Of a DNA stretch of 64,000 nt, positions 18,783 to 28,500 are shown one piece after another (the stretch's first letter is position 1; every line of letters begins with the position of its first letter). Below the pieces are notes generated by a model. The model was not told where the DNA came from. It made no database searches and saw only the letters and a program-made list of their open reading frames with translations. A program made the translations under genes and the position numbers. Source of the stretch: Anaerolineaceae bacterium UBA6086 (lineage in GTDB: Bacteria; Chloroflexota; Anaerolineae; Anaerolineales; Anaerolineaceae); contig DIXG01000100.1 in assembly GCA_002436005.1 (NCBI GenBank), forward strand, positions 14,630 to 78,629, written 5' to 3'.

Positions 18783-19391
18783 ATGAAAAGCACAAGAGAA
18801 AATATTTTACGCCAATTGCTGGCTTTCCCCGGATCGACGATTAACGACCTTGCAGAAGCCGTAGGGATCAATGCCATTTCAGTTCGGCATCACCTGACTT
18901 CGCTGCAGGCTGAAGACCTGGTCACCTCGGCTGAAGAGCGCCATGGTGTAGGCAGACCAAGGTTGATCTATTCGTTAACCGAAAAAGGCGTTGAAGCTTT
19001 TCCAACCAGCTATATAAAACTAACGCAGCGGCTCTTGCGTGTATTAAAAAATAAATTTTCAGAAAAAGAAATTGATCAGATTTTTCAAAATATCGGCGAG
19101 GAAATTGCAGACAGCCAAATCGATGGTGATCACAATCAGCCTTTAGAAAAGAAATTAACCGCCCTGAAATCCCTTCTGACAGAAGAGGGTTTCGTTGTCG
19201 AGTTGTCTGAAAATGAGACTGACTACACATTGACCACACTCTCTTGCCCATATTATCGAGTCGGCTTTGATTATCCACAAATTTGCACCATTGACTATGC
19301 TTTAATTTCCAAGTTTGTATCCAAACCTGTAAAAATCGAAACCTGTATATTTAACGGCGAAGAGCATTGCACTTTTCAAATCCAAAAATAA
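18783..19391 (+). CDS. sufR: SufR-like winged-helix Fe-S-responsive repressor
   Basis: The 202-residue protein has an N-terminal winged helix (about 1-70: TINDLAEAVGINAISVRHHL, then a GVGRPRLIYSLTEKG wing). Its C-terminal domain has four cysteines, Cys155, 168, 188 and 196. The Cx12C pair matches the spacing I remember for SufR, the [4Fe-4S]-containing repressor of suf operons in cyanobacteria and actinobacteria. The gene is beside sufCBD and sufT, and its own promoter carries the same element as sufC. The likely role is repression of suf and itself when Fe-S supply is sufficient. The ligand and target are inferred. Confidence 0.78.
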   Translation: MKSTRENILRQLLAFPGSTINDLAEAVGINAISVRHHLTSLQAEDLVTSAEERHGVGRPRLIYSLTEKGVEAFPTSYIKLTQRLLRVLKNKFSEKEIDQIFQNIGEEIADSQIDGDHNQPLEKKLTALKSLLTEEGFVVELSENETDYTLTTLSCPYYRVGFDYPQICTIDYALISKFVSKPVKIETCIFNGEEHCTFQIQK

Positions 19392-19407
19392 GCGAAAGAA
19401 GGCTTAA

Positions 19408-19755
19408 ATGAGTGACGATAAACCTCTCAACTTCCCAATCTGGGATATCGAAGAAACCCACCCTGATGAGGTTCCAGCCATTGAAGAAGGTCTGAGTGAG
19501 ATCATGGATCCGGAGCTTGGCTTGAATATCATTCAACTTGGGCTGATCCGAAATGTTTCCGTCAAGGAAGACCATGCTGTTGTGACCATGATCCTGACAA
19601 CACCTTTTTGTCCTTATGGCCCAGCCCTGATGGAAAGTGCCCGGAAGAAGGTCGAAAAAATCATGGAAATGTCAACCAAGATTAACTATGGGCATGAAAC
19701 CTGGGACCCTACCATGATGGAAGAAGGTCTGGCAGACGATTGGGGATTATATTGA
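19408..19755 (+). CDS. sufT: SufT-like MIP18/DUF59 Fe-S assembly protein
   Basis: The 115-residue protein has the DUF59 core IMDPELGLNIIQLGLI and TTPFCPYGP, whose Cys68 is the conserved functional cysteine of the family. Proteins of this type help transfer Fe-S clusters to targets. It begins 17 bp after the SufR-like gene, suggesting co-transcription. PaaD-like phenylacetate proteins share the domain, but the suf context favours SufT. Confidence 0.87.
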   Translation: MSDDKPLNFPIWDIEETHPDEVPAIEEGLSEIMDPELGLNIIQLGLIRNVSVKEDHAVVTMILTTPFCPYGPALMESARKKVEKIMEMSTKINYGHETWDPTMMEEGLADDWGLY

Positions 19756-19761
19756 TATGAA

Positions 19762-19794
19762 AAGAGACATTGGATGGGTAACCCAATGTCTCTT
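19762..19794. terminator. hairpin between convergent sufT and SCP2 genes
   Basis: AAGAGACATTGG and CCAATGTCTCTT form a 12-bp perfect stem with a 9-nt loop. It lies between convergent genes and may stop transcription from both sides, although the T tract is poor. Confidence 0.55.
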
Positions 19795-19821
19795 CTACAT
19801 TGTAAACAGTTAATTTATTAT

Positions 19822-20145
19822 TTACGAAAAGAAATTTGCCAGCTTCAAGCCGAGTGATAAATCTCCGTAGGCCTTAATTTTGCCCATCATATAAGCCCGC
19901 ATGGGATCTGTCTGTCCCGTCAAAACCTTGACACCTTCCTGCCCATCTGCCTTTATCGTCAGATCAGGATTGGCAACCGTTCCCTCATCGACTTTACAGG
20001 TTTGATCTTTAATTGTGATCACCCAGTTAGATGCCTGGTCTCCAGTGAACATACACTGCACCACACCAGATGCCCCTTTCGCCTTTTCAGGTTTGAAATA
20101 ATCCGGAATTTGTTTCATTACCTCAGTAACATTAATTTCTGCCAT
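19822..20145 (-). CDS. SCP2 sterol-carrier-domain protein
   Basis: The 107-residue protein matches the small single-domain SCP2 family: VVQCMFTG, then WVITIKDQTCKVDEG, NPDLTIKADGQ and DPMRAYMMGKIKAYGD. Family members bind lipids or other hydrophobic ligands in a cavity. ATG 20145 is chosen since AAGGAG lies 6 nt upstream. It follows the methyltransferase gene closely and they likely share a transcript. The physiological ligand is unknown. Confidence 0.85.
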   Translation of the reverse strand: MAEINVTEVMKQIPDYFKPEKAKGASGVVQCMFTGDQASNWVITIKDQTCKVDEGTVANPDLTIKADGQEGVKVLTGQTDPMRAYMMGKIKAYGDLSLGLKLANFFS

Positions 20146-20159
20146 CCTCAGCTCCTTGT

Positions 20160-20738
20160 TCACTGATCAATTTTTGTCATTATAATCCAAACAATTCCTT
20201 TTCCGTGAACCTTTTCCACTTTAACATCTCCAGCGCTCAGACAAAGCGCCATGATTTTTTCAGGAGATAAAAAGTGGCTCCTCATCAAGAGAAGTTTTTC
20301 ACCAATCGCAATTAACTTGACAAACACATGATGAATATTCGGTTCCTCGATTACTATCCTTCCCCCCGGCTTGATCATCCTTACGATCTCATGGATAGTC
20401 CGTCCCTGGTCCCTGACATGGTGCAGTGCGTCTACCATAATAATCCGATCAAAAAGCGCGTCACAGAAAGGCAGACGTTCTGATTCTGTGTTAATCGGAG
20501 TAATTCCTTTTTTTTGCGCTTCCGCAAGCATTCGCCAGGCAGGATCAGCGAGGAAAACATTTTGGCTGATCTCAGAAAACAATACAGCAACTCGTCCTGT
20601 ACCTCCGCCGATGTCCAGTAAGCGCTGCTCCTGCTTCAATCCTACCAGATCGACAATGCGCCCATCCTTCTTCTTCCCAAAGATTAAATCGTAAATCGGA
20701 CCGAGGAGATTGAAATGATCGTATTTGGACACATTCAC
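20160..20738 (-). CDS. UbiE/MenG-like SAM-dependent methyltransferase
   Basis: The 192-residue methyltransferase has motif I LLDIGGGTGRVA, then DPAWRM, DALHHVRD and MIKPGGRIVIEEP. This architecture is close to the UbiE/MenG family, but the protein is shorter and lacks features needed to assign quinone methylation. It sits between feoB and the SCP2 gene on the minus strand, and its ATG follows the feoB stop after 3 bp. A lipid or quinone substrate is possible given the SCP2 neighbour, but that is only a guess. Confidence 0.78.
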   Translation of the reverse strand: MNVSKYDHFNLLGPIYDLIFGKKKDGRIVDLVGLKQEQRLLDIGGGTGRVAVLFSEISQNVFLADPAWRMLAEAQKKGITPINTESERLPFCDALFDRIIMVDALHHVRDQGRTIHEIVRMIKPGGRIVIEEPNIHHVFVKLIAIGEKLLLMRSHFLSPEKIMALCLSAGDVKVEKVHGKGIVWIIMTKIDQ

Positions 20739-20741
20739 CTG

Positions 20742-22655
20742 TTAGAAGAATAATTCTGCCAGACCGCGCGCAAATAATCCAGCAATAGTGGCAATCACAG
20801 TGGTCATTGCAACGATCAGCCACATCGCCTTTCCACCAAGCTCTTTACGAATCACAATCATTGTTGCAAGGCAGGGAATATAAAACACAACAAAAACCGC
20901 GTAAGTGATCATTTGAACCGGTGTCAGCACAGTTGAGAATTCCATACTGCCCAAAGCCTGGCCCAGCATCACCAAAGACAGTTCTTTTCGCAAAACGCCA
21001 AAGATCAACGGCACGCCAACCTCATGGGGCAGACCTAAAACCCACGAAAACGGTCTGACCAGTGTGTTTAGAAAAATTGCAACATTCAGATAATTCAAAA
21101 TTGCGAGCACCACGCTGCCAACAATCAACAGTGGCCAAGCTTCAACAATAAACTCCCGAATTCGCCACCATGCTTTGGAAAATACAGTTCGAAGTGTTGG
21201 CACCCGGTAAACGGGCATCTCAAGGATCAACCCGGGTGAGGTATCTGGCACAATCTTTGAAAGTATTTTTGCCGTTAGGGCAATCACAAATAAGTTGAAT
21301 AGATAAATGGCTAAAGCCAATCCCGGTCCGAGATAGAAAGCGACCAACCCAAATACGACGGATAAGCGTGCAGCACAGGGTACAAGCGTTGAAAGTGCCG
21401 CTGAGATAAACCGCTCTCGTTTGTCCTCCAGAATGCGGGTAGACATGATCGCGGGCACATTACAGCCAAAGCCCAGGATGAAAGGCACGATCGACTTCCC
21501 GTGAAGACCGATTTTGTGCATCAATGAATCCATCAGGAAGGCAATCCGCGGTAAATAACCGACATCTTCCAGGATTCCCAATCCAACCAGGAAGGGCACC
21601 AGGTAAGGCAGCACAATCGCAACACCACCAGAAATCCCCTGAATCACACCAATCAAGATCTGTGAGAGAATCCCCTCTCCACCCCCAAACCGTGAAACCA
21701 GCCAGACTTCAAATTGGGCAAAAAAATCCATCAAAGGCGCTTCGATCCACCCACCAAAAGTATACACACCCTGAAAGAACAGGTAAAGAATAATTATTAA
21801 TCCGATGTATCCGATAATTGGATGCAACAGAATATCATCCAGTTTGTCGCGAAAAGTGATATTGCGTTTTCCCTGGCGGATGACCTGCTGGGCAACCTGA
21901 TCGGATAATTTGGTTCGTTCCTCGTTAATGATCCAATCCGTCGTTTTTCCCCGTGAGTGCGTTAACTCATCCTGGATTGATCTGAGATCCTTCAGAATTT
22001 CAGGTTTCTGCGAAAGGACCTGATCAATGAGGCTCTGATCACCCTCCAGAAGTTTGATCGCCAGAGCACGCGGGTTCAGGTAACTTTCTACTGCTTCTAA
22101 CTCTCTCTCGAGAAGAGTCAAGGAGGATTCAATATCATGGCTATACGAAGGTGGTTTTGGTTTTTGGTTACGCTGCCCAACCTGGACCGCTTGAACAAAA
22201 CAAGGCTGAATACCGCGTCCCTTGGATGCGATCATCGGAATAACGGGGACATCAAACATGTTTTTGAGCATTTCCACATCAATATGGATGCCAATCCGAT
22301 CAGCTTCATCCATCATATTCAATGCGATCACGATCGGAATTTCAAGCTCCAGCAATTCCACCGTCATTGCAAGTCCCAGAGAAAGATGAGAGGCGTCCAA
22401 CACATTGATCACAACATCCACAGCGTTGGATGTGAGATATTTAATCACTTCGCGTTCTGCGGGATTGGTTCCTGCCAAGGTGTAAGTTCCTGGAAGGTCA
22501 ACAACGTCGACCACACTCCCCAATACCCTCACCTGGCTCTCAATAAACGTAACCGTCGTGCCAGAAAAATTTCCAGTTTCAGCCTTATAACCAGCTACCT
22601 GATTAAATAAAGTACTTTTGCCACAGTTAGGCTGTCCAATTAATCCAATTCGCAT
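20742..22655 (-). CDS. feoB: ferrous iron transporter FeoB
   Basis: The 637-residue protein has an N-terminal G domain with GQPNCGKST, DLPGTYTL and ALNMMDEAD. A helical spacer and a polytopic membrane part follow, with the two Gate-like segments (GFGCNVPAIMSTR and GVLRKELSLVML). It imports Fe2+ through the cytoplasmic membrane. It is shorter than the roughly 770-residue E. coli FeoB but within the bacterial range. The feoA stop and feoB ATG overlap as TGATG. Local iron import fits with the neighbouring Fe-S genes. Confidence 0.95.
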   Translation of the reverse strand: MRIGLIGQPNCGKSTLFNQVAGYKAETGNFSGTTVTFIESQVRVLGSVVDVVDLPGTYTLAGTNPAEREVIKYLTSNAVDVVINVLDASHLSLGLAMTVELLELEIPIVIALNMMDEADRIGIHIDVEMLKNMFDVPVIPMIASKGRGIQPCFVQAVQVGQRNQKPKPPSYSHDIESSLTLLERELEAVESYLNPRALAIKLLEGDQSLIDQVLSQKPEILKDLRSIQDELTHSRGKTTDWIINEERTKLSDQVAQQVIRQGKRNITFRDKLDDILLHPIIGYIGLIIILYLFFQGVYTFGGWIEAPLMDFFAQFEVWLVSRFGGGEGILSQILIGVIQGISGGVAIVLPYLVPFLVGLGILEDVGYLPRIAFLMDSLMHKIGLHGKSIVPFILGFGCNVPAIMSTRILEDKRERFISAALSTLVPCAARLSVVFGLVAFYLGPGLALAIYLFNLFVIALTAKILSKIVPDTSPGLILEMPVYRVPTLRTVFSKAWWRIREFIVEAWPLLIVGSVVLAILNYLNVAIFLNTLVRPFSWVLGLPHEVGVPLIFGVLRKELSLVMLGQALGSMEFSTVLTPVQMITYAVFVVFYIPCLATMIVIRKELGGKAMWLIVAMTTVIATIAGLFARGLAELFF

Positions 22656-22879
22656 CAAATGACCTCAACCTGAACTCGGGCTGCAATCCCACGCCCAATA
22701 GCCACAGATCTTCCCCCAGCATCGACCATCAAAGGCCCACCCATTGGAGCATACCGCAGGATTTTCACTTCCTTACCGGGGCACAACCCAAGTTGACGCA
22801 GCTTGAAGCTAACGCCTTTCCCCCCACTATAAGTCACAATCCGTACTGATTGGTTTATAGGCACGTCTAATAAATTCAT
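22655..22879 (-). CDS. feoA: FeoA, SH3-like accessory protein of ferrous iron uptake
   Basis: The 74-residue FeoA has the usual small SH3-like core: VRIVTYSGGKGVSFKLRQLG and PMGGPLMVDAGGRSVAIGR, each quoted at 20 residues or less. It is thought to interact with the FeoB G domain. GAGG lies 5 nt before the ATG. It is translationally coupled to feoB. Confidence 0.92.
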   Translation of the reverse strand: MNLLDVPINQSVRIVTYSGGKGVSFKLRQLGLCPGKEVKILRYAPMGGPLMVDAGGRSVAIGRGIAARVQVEVI

Positions 22880-23060
22880 TTAGCCTCGAATAATAAGTTT
22901 TATGTATTCTAACTTTCCAATGAATTATCGTCAAGATCAAAATGGCACCATTTATGTCATCTTAAAACTTAACAAACGTCAGAACTCAGCTTCTTGGCAC
23001 AAAAATCCTGATTGTGTTGTAAACTTATTCAAGAAAAAAGAAACTGAAAAGGTGAATGCG

Positions 23061-24074
23061 ATGAAAGTTCTCCGTTTATATGATGCAAATAATCTTCGTC
23101 TTGAAGAGAAACAGAAACCATACCCCACCGAAAGTGAAGTCTTACTAAAAATTGCAAGTGTGGGCATCTGTGGTTCTGATATTCACTACTTTCATGAGGG
23201 TGGCACCGGCAGCCTGCAGCTCGACCAGCCTTTGATCCTCGGCCATGAATTCTCTGCCTGGGTTGAAAGTGGATTCCAAAAAGGGCAGCTGGTGACAGTT
23301 GATCCGGCTCTCCCGTGTGGAACATGTGAATTCTGCCGTGAAGGGAACCCAAACTTTTGCGAAAAGCTCGAATTCGCTGGGGCAGAAGAGACAGATGGGG
23401 CTTTGCAAGAATTTGTGTGCTGGCCTGCATCATCTATCTATCCATTACCAGAGCAGTTCTCCCCACAAGCAGGTGCCCTTTTCGAGCCATTAGGAATTGC
23501 GATACACGCCCTGCACCTTGGTAAGGTTTTTCCGGGTATGGATGTTGGAGTCTTTGGTGCTGGCACAGTTGGTCTGTTGACCATTCAGATGGCAAAACTG
23601 GCTGGTGCAGCCCGAATTTTTGCGACCGATCTCCTACCTCACCGGCTTGATGCAGCGCTTGCCTGTGGGGCAACCGATGTGCTTCCTGCCGATGGAAACG
23701 AAGCAGAGAAAATTCTGAAATTAACTGGTGGGCGAGGTCTTGATGTCACTTTTGAAGCAGCTGGCGACGATGGATCAGCAGTTGAGACGGCTGTGATCGC
23801 GTCCAAGCGCGGCGGAACTGCGGTTCTGATTGGTATCCCTTCCGAAGATACCACTTGCTTTACTGCATCAGCTGCCAGGCGCAGAGGGCTGACAATCAAA
23901 CTTTCCCGCAGAATGAAGAATACCTACCCCACTGCAATTCGTTTAGTTGCCAATGGCATGGTTGATTTGCAGCCAATTATCACACATCAATTTACTCTTG
24001 ATAATTACGAGCTGGCATTCAAAACGGCTGCCCAAAGAGAGGGCGTAAAAGTCTTTATTGATTTCGCCAGCTGA
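23061..24074 (+). CDS. zinc-dependent medium-chain alcohol/polyol dehydrogenase
   Basis: The 337-residue protein belongs to the sorbitol/threonine dehydrogenase branch. The catalytic zinc site is Cys37, His62 and Glu63 (GICGSD, GHEF). The structural zinc site is Cys86, 89, 92 and 100. The Rossmann fold has VFGAGTVGLLTIQMAK with an Asp at the end of strand 2 (ATDLLPHR), which suggests NAD. The exact substrate (sorbitol, xylitol, idonate or threonine) cannot be decided. ATG 23061 has AAAAGG 8 nt before it; an earlier in-frame start would add 53 atypical residues. It is divergent from feoA. Confidence 0.85.
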   Translation: MKVLRLYDANNLRLEEKQKPYPTESEVLLKIASVGICGSDIHYFHEGGTGSLQLDQPLILGHEFSAWVESGFQKGQLVTVDPALPCGTCEFCREGNPNFCEKLEFAGAEETDGALQEFVCWPASSIYPLPEQFSPQAGALFEPLGIAIHALHLGKVFPGMDVGVFGAGTVGLLTIQMAKLAGAARIFATDLLPHRLDAALACGATDVLPADGNEAEKILKLTGGRGLDVTFEAAGDDGSAVETAVIASKRGGTAVLIGIPSEDTTCFTASAARRRGLTIKLSRRMKNTYPTAIRLVANGMVDLQPIITHQFTLDNYELAFKTAAQREGVKVFIDFAS

Positions 24075-24171
24075 TTGGCAAATATGCTGAGACTGGAAAA
24101 AATCGCTCGCTAATTTCCCCCCAAATTCCTCAGCAAAATATCAAGTGCACGAAAAGAGGAAAGCGCAATTC

Positions 24172-25338
24172 ATGACATCACTGCCGCCATTTCTTATGAC
24201 TTCTGAAGAGGGATCTTTCGCTCAGAAGACCATAAAAGAAAGAAAGCCTCAAATCATTAACACCATTTTGTCCCAATTTGACTTCACACCCGAAATCCGT
24301 GCCACATTAAATCAATTCATCCAGGAATTGGACCATAAGAGCATTTGCGCGTTGGAAGAAAACACCAGTGACCGGGCATTTTGGGATCAGGACATTGAAC
24401 CCTGGCTCGGAAAAACATGGTTTGAGCTGCCGTGGTATTTTGCTGAAACCTTTTTTTACCGCCGGCTGCTGGAAATCACCACCTACTTCCAGCCCGGGCC
24501 ATTCATGGGCATTGATCCCTTCGGTGTATCAAAAGAACAGGAGCTGCTGACTGCGCTGCCCGTTTTCGAAGAGATCTATACCAACAAACCCCAGATGGAA
24601 CAGCTTGATGCATTCACTTATTACTGTTATCGCGCCTTGTGGAGTAATCGTGCTGACCTGAGCAACCTGGGTGTGGCTGAAACCAGCATGGGCGATCAAG
24701 CCCACCATATCATCCTTAACCACACCGTTGACGCTTACCAATTCTTAAAGGAACAAAACGGAAATATTGCTTATTTCCTCGATAATGCAGGCAAAGAGCT
24801 GCTCTTTGATCTTGCCCTGATGGATCATCTCCTTTCTTCAGGGCTTGTCACCTCAATCACGTGCTACCTCAAGAATCAACCCTTTTTCGTCTCGGATGCC
24901 ATGCCGTGGGATTTATTCATGGCGATCAAGCGCTTATCTGCCTCAAATTATGAACAGACTCGGGTTTTTGCGAACCGAATTATCAAATGGCTGCATCGTG
25001 GCGCAATTACCGTTCAAACGCCGCAGTTTCTGACCAGCAGCAGGATGTATCGTCAAATGCCCAAAGTGCTCTACACACAGCTCCAGTCCTATGACCTGGT
25101 CATTCTAAAAGGTGATGTCAATTACAGACGTCTTTTCGGAGACCGCCATTGGGAACCCACCACCCCGATCGAGTTAGCAGCAGGCTACTTCCCGACAAAT
25201 TACCTCAGTCTGCGAACCCTCAAAGCAGAAATTGTTCTGGGACTTGACCCATTAACGCTCGAATACCTGCAGAGGAATGCCGAACCGGATTGGCGCATCA
25301 ACGGTAAGCGCGGCATGATCACCTTCGGCAGAAAATAA
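24172..25338 (+). CDS. DUF89 family damage-control phosphatase (ARMT1-like)
   Basis: The 388-residue protein matches DUF89: RALWSNRADLSNLG, then YFLDNAGKELLFDL with the metal-binding Asp/Asn, DLVILKGDVNYRRLFGDR and LRTLKAEIVLGL. Members are metal-dependent phosphatases that remove phosphate from damaged or side-product sugar phosphates and related metabolites. Full-length subfamily III proteins are about this size. Start 24172 is preferred to GTG 24145 because AGAGGAAA lies before it. The neighbouring zinc dehydrogenase may share a sugar pathway, but this is inference. Confidence 0.85.
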   Translation: MTSLPPFLMTSEEGSFAQKTIKERKPQIINTILSQFDFTPEIRATLNQFIQELDHKSICALEENTSDRAFWDQDIEPWLGKTWFELPWYFAETFFYRRLLEITTYFQPGPFMGIDPFGVSKEQELLTALPVFEEIYTNKPQMEQLDAFTYYCYRALWSNRADLSNLGVAETSMGDQAHHIILNHTVDAYQFLKEQNGNIAYFLDNAGKELLFDLALMDHLLSSGLVTSITCYLKNQPFFVSDAMPWDLFMAIKRLSASNYEQTRVFANRIIKWLHRGAITVQTPQFLTSSRMYRQMPKVLYTQLQSYDLVILKGDVNYRRLFGDRHWEPTTPIELAAGYFPTNYLSLRTLKAEIVLGLDPLTLEYLQRNAEPDWRINGKRGMITFGRK

Positions 25339-25483
25339 ACATTGGCACTATTCCAAAATCATCCGTATGTATTCTCAAGCGTCACACCGATAAATCACGA
25401 ATATTGGCTTTCCACTATTTGCCACGATAAACAACAATAACCAGCTTGGTTTTTTATTAGCTGAAATCCATTGTCGGAAAACT

Positions 25484-25520
25484 CAGGCGAAGAATGCCTG
25501 TCAAGGCGAAGAATGCCTTG
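25484..25520 (+). repeat. two tandem hairpins with identical GAAGAAT loops
   Basis: CAGGC-GAAGAAT-GCCTG (25484-25500) is followed after one base by CAAGGC-GAAGAAT-GCCTTG (25502-25520). The shared core AGGCGAAGAATGCCT repeats with a 19-nt period, about two helical turns. The second copy overlaps the -35 of the polymerase promoter. Confidence 0.7.
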
Positions 25521-25566
25521 ATTCATTGCGCAATTGTCTTTATAATAATAATTAGAACAATTATTC
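25518..25566 (+). promoter_or_regulatory. dnaE2 promoter with candidate LexA (SOS) box
   Basis: TTGATT (25518-25523) and TATAAT (25541-25546) are 17 nt apart. GAAC-AATT-ATTC (25555-25566) sits at about +2 to +13 and differs by one base from the palindrome GAAC-N4-GTTC used by LexA in Gram-positive-type bacteria. The position would block initiation. LexA binding is inferred. Confidence 0.55.
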
Positions 25567-25584
25567 GATTATTGAGCGCGCACA

Positions 25585-28500
25585 ATGAATACGTTACCCT
25601 TTGCCCAACTGAGAACACATTCCTACTTTAGTTTTTTAGGATCTCTTTGTGCACCCAAAGACCTGGTGGAAATTGCACAAGCCCAGAGAATGAGCGCTAT
25701 TGGACTGACGGATTACCGACATCTGACCGGTGCAATTGACTTTTATGAAACCTGCAAAACCACAAATATCAAACCCATTATTGGTCTGGAAATCGACCTG
25801 GATTACCAGGGACAACAAGGGAAATTTACCCTTTTTGCAAAGGATCTGGTGGGCTGGTCAAACCTTTGCCGCTTAAGCACTCACATGCTCGCTCATAACA
25901 GCCTTATCACAATCGGCGACCTGGAAAAACACCAGTCTGGTCTGATTGGTCTGGTGGGTGATCCACGCGGTGTCCTGAAAAACCTGATTCAAAACCGAAC
26001 ATCCGACCCTCAACTCCCAAATCGTTTTCTCGAAGATCTCAAATCCTTTTTCTTTGAAGATCTCTTTATCGAGGTACAGCGATTTGATACAGGCAGGCTC
26101 AAAAACGAAAATAGCCTTGTTGAAATGGCTCACCAGCTCAATATCCCAATAATCGCATCTCAAAATATTCTTTATACACAAAAAGAGGATAAAGCAAGAT
26201 TTCAGACTCTAACTGCCATCAAGCACAATACCCCGATCCAAAATCTATCTGCCCTCCTGCTGCCCCCAGGGTCAGCCCATTTTCCTGATCATCAGGATTT
26301 TGCTCACCGATTTGCTGACATTCCTGAAGCTTTAGAAAATATCCAGATGATCATTGACCGATGCAATCTTGAATTACCGCTCGGACAAACCCATTTTCCA
26401 GCCTTCCCGACCCCGGATGGCGTTTCACCATCAGCATTTTTACGTGATCAAGCCCTCGCAGGCGCAAAAAAATGCTACGGAAATTTAACCAGTGAGATAT
26501 TGGATCGACTGGACCATGAACTCAACATCATCTCAGAAATGGGATATGAGCCCATCTTCCTGATCGTGCAAGATGTGCTAAAGCACGCACGCAAATTGGG
26601 CATTCCTACATCCTCTCGCGGCTCAGCAGCCTCATCGCTTGTGGCACATTGCCTTGAAATCACCTCACCAGATCCCATCACCCTTAATCTTTATTTTGAG
26701 CGCTTCCTCAACCCCGCCAGGAAAAAACCACCGGATATTGACACGGATATCTCCTCGGAGCGAAGAGATGAAGTAATTCAGTATGTATTTGATGTTTATG
26801 GCGCCGATCGGGTAGCTATGGTGGGCACAATTACCCGCTATCGTCCAAAATCCGCTCTTGGTGATGTGGCAAAAGCCTACGGACTTTCTCCTGAGACAAT
26901 TCGGCAACTATCCAAGAAACTCCCCTCGTCCTTCCGCTTCCAACAAGCAGCAAACGAAACCGATCCGTTTTCACCCCTGCTGCGCGAAAGTCTGAATCCG
27001 ATCATCAAAGAGATCATTGCAGATGCAAGGTCGATCTTAGATATCCCCCATCATCTCTCCGTTCATCCGGGGGGGATTGTGATCGCGCCATTTCCGATCA
27101 CGAACCTGATTCCTCTCGTGCATTCAGATTCTCTTGGTATCAACCACGCCCAATTTGATCTCGAAGGGATTGAGAAATTCGGTATGGTCAAAATTGACCT
27201 TTTGGGCATTCGAGGGTTGAGTGTGATGGGAGATGTTGCCGAAAAAATTCATTCCTGGCATATCACAGAATTCTCAAATGGGCTTGATGTATTGGATCGC
27301 ATTCCTGCAGATGATCGTAAAACGACTGGGCTGATTGAGCAGGCAAAGACCATTGGATGCTTTCAAATCGAAAGCCCCGGCATGCGTGCAACCCTCAAAG
27401 AAATCAAAGCCAGAACGCCAGAGGACATCATGGCTGCCCTGGCACTTTACAGGCCTGGTCCCCTGAAAGGTGGACTGAGGGATGCATTCGTGAGACGGTT
27501 CAAAGGTGAAGAACCCGTGGTGCACCTTCATCATTCCCTGAGCGATTTACTGCAGGAAACCTACGGCGTGATACTATACCAGGAACAGGTCCTTCGCATT
27601 GCGCACGAATTGGGGGGACTCTCTATCGCGCAGGCAGATATCCTCAGGCGAGCCATGAGCCACTTTAATCCTGGCAGCATGATGGAAACACTTCGCAAAC
27701 ACTTCATCGATGGCGCCATGCAGCGAAAAGGGGTACCCGAGGACACGGCACTTCAAATCTGGGACATGATGGCGGCATTTGCTGGATACGGTTTCCCAAA
27801 AGCCCATGCGGCATCATACGCGCAGCTCGCCTGGAATTCTGCCTGGTGCAAGGCACACTATCCCGCCGAATTCATGGCGGCAGTGCTCGGTTTTGGAGGA
27901 GGGTATTACTCCCAGCGTGTTTACCTGATGGAAGCCAGGCGGCTGGGGCTGACCATCAAACCGCCTCACATCAACCACAGTCTTAAGCGCTTCAACGTTA
28001 AATACCCTGATGGACAGCCCATCCTCTACATGGGGCTCAATCAGGTGCGTGATCTGACGCAGCACACGATTGAACGCATCATTCGCCATCGACCATACCA
28101 CTCCTTTGAAGATTTTATCCTGCGGTCAGATCCGCATAGGAAAGAGTTGGAAAATCTCATCAAATGTAATGCATTGGAGGGACTGATATCAATTCCAGAT
28201 GGATTAAACCGCATAACGCATCAACATCCACGCGGCCAGCTGGCATTGTTCACACCGCCGCAAAAAGAAGAAGGAGAATGGACCGGCGAGCAGCAGCGTT
28301 TTGCCCAAGAAGAAATTCTCGGTGTGAGTCTGGATATCTCACCTTTGGAACGTTTTGCAGAACAGATCAGCAACATGGGTGCAATTTCAACCATCGAAGC
28401 AGAAGCACGTATCGGGGAAAGCGTTTGTGTAGCCGGGATGCGCCAGACGCTACGCAGGTATAAAAACCGATCCGGGCAAATGATGTGCTTCTTAAGTCTT

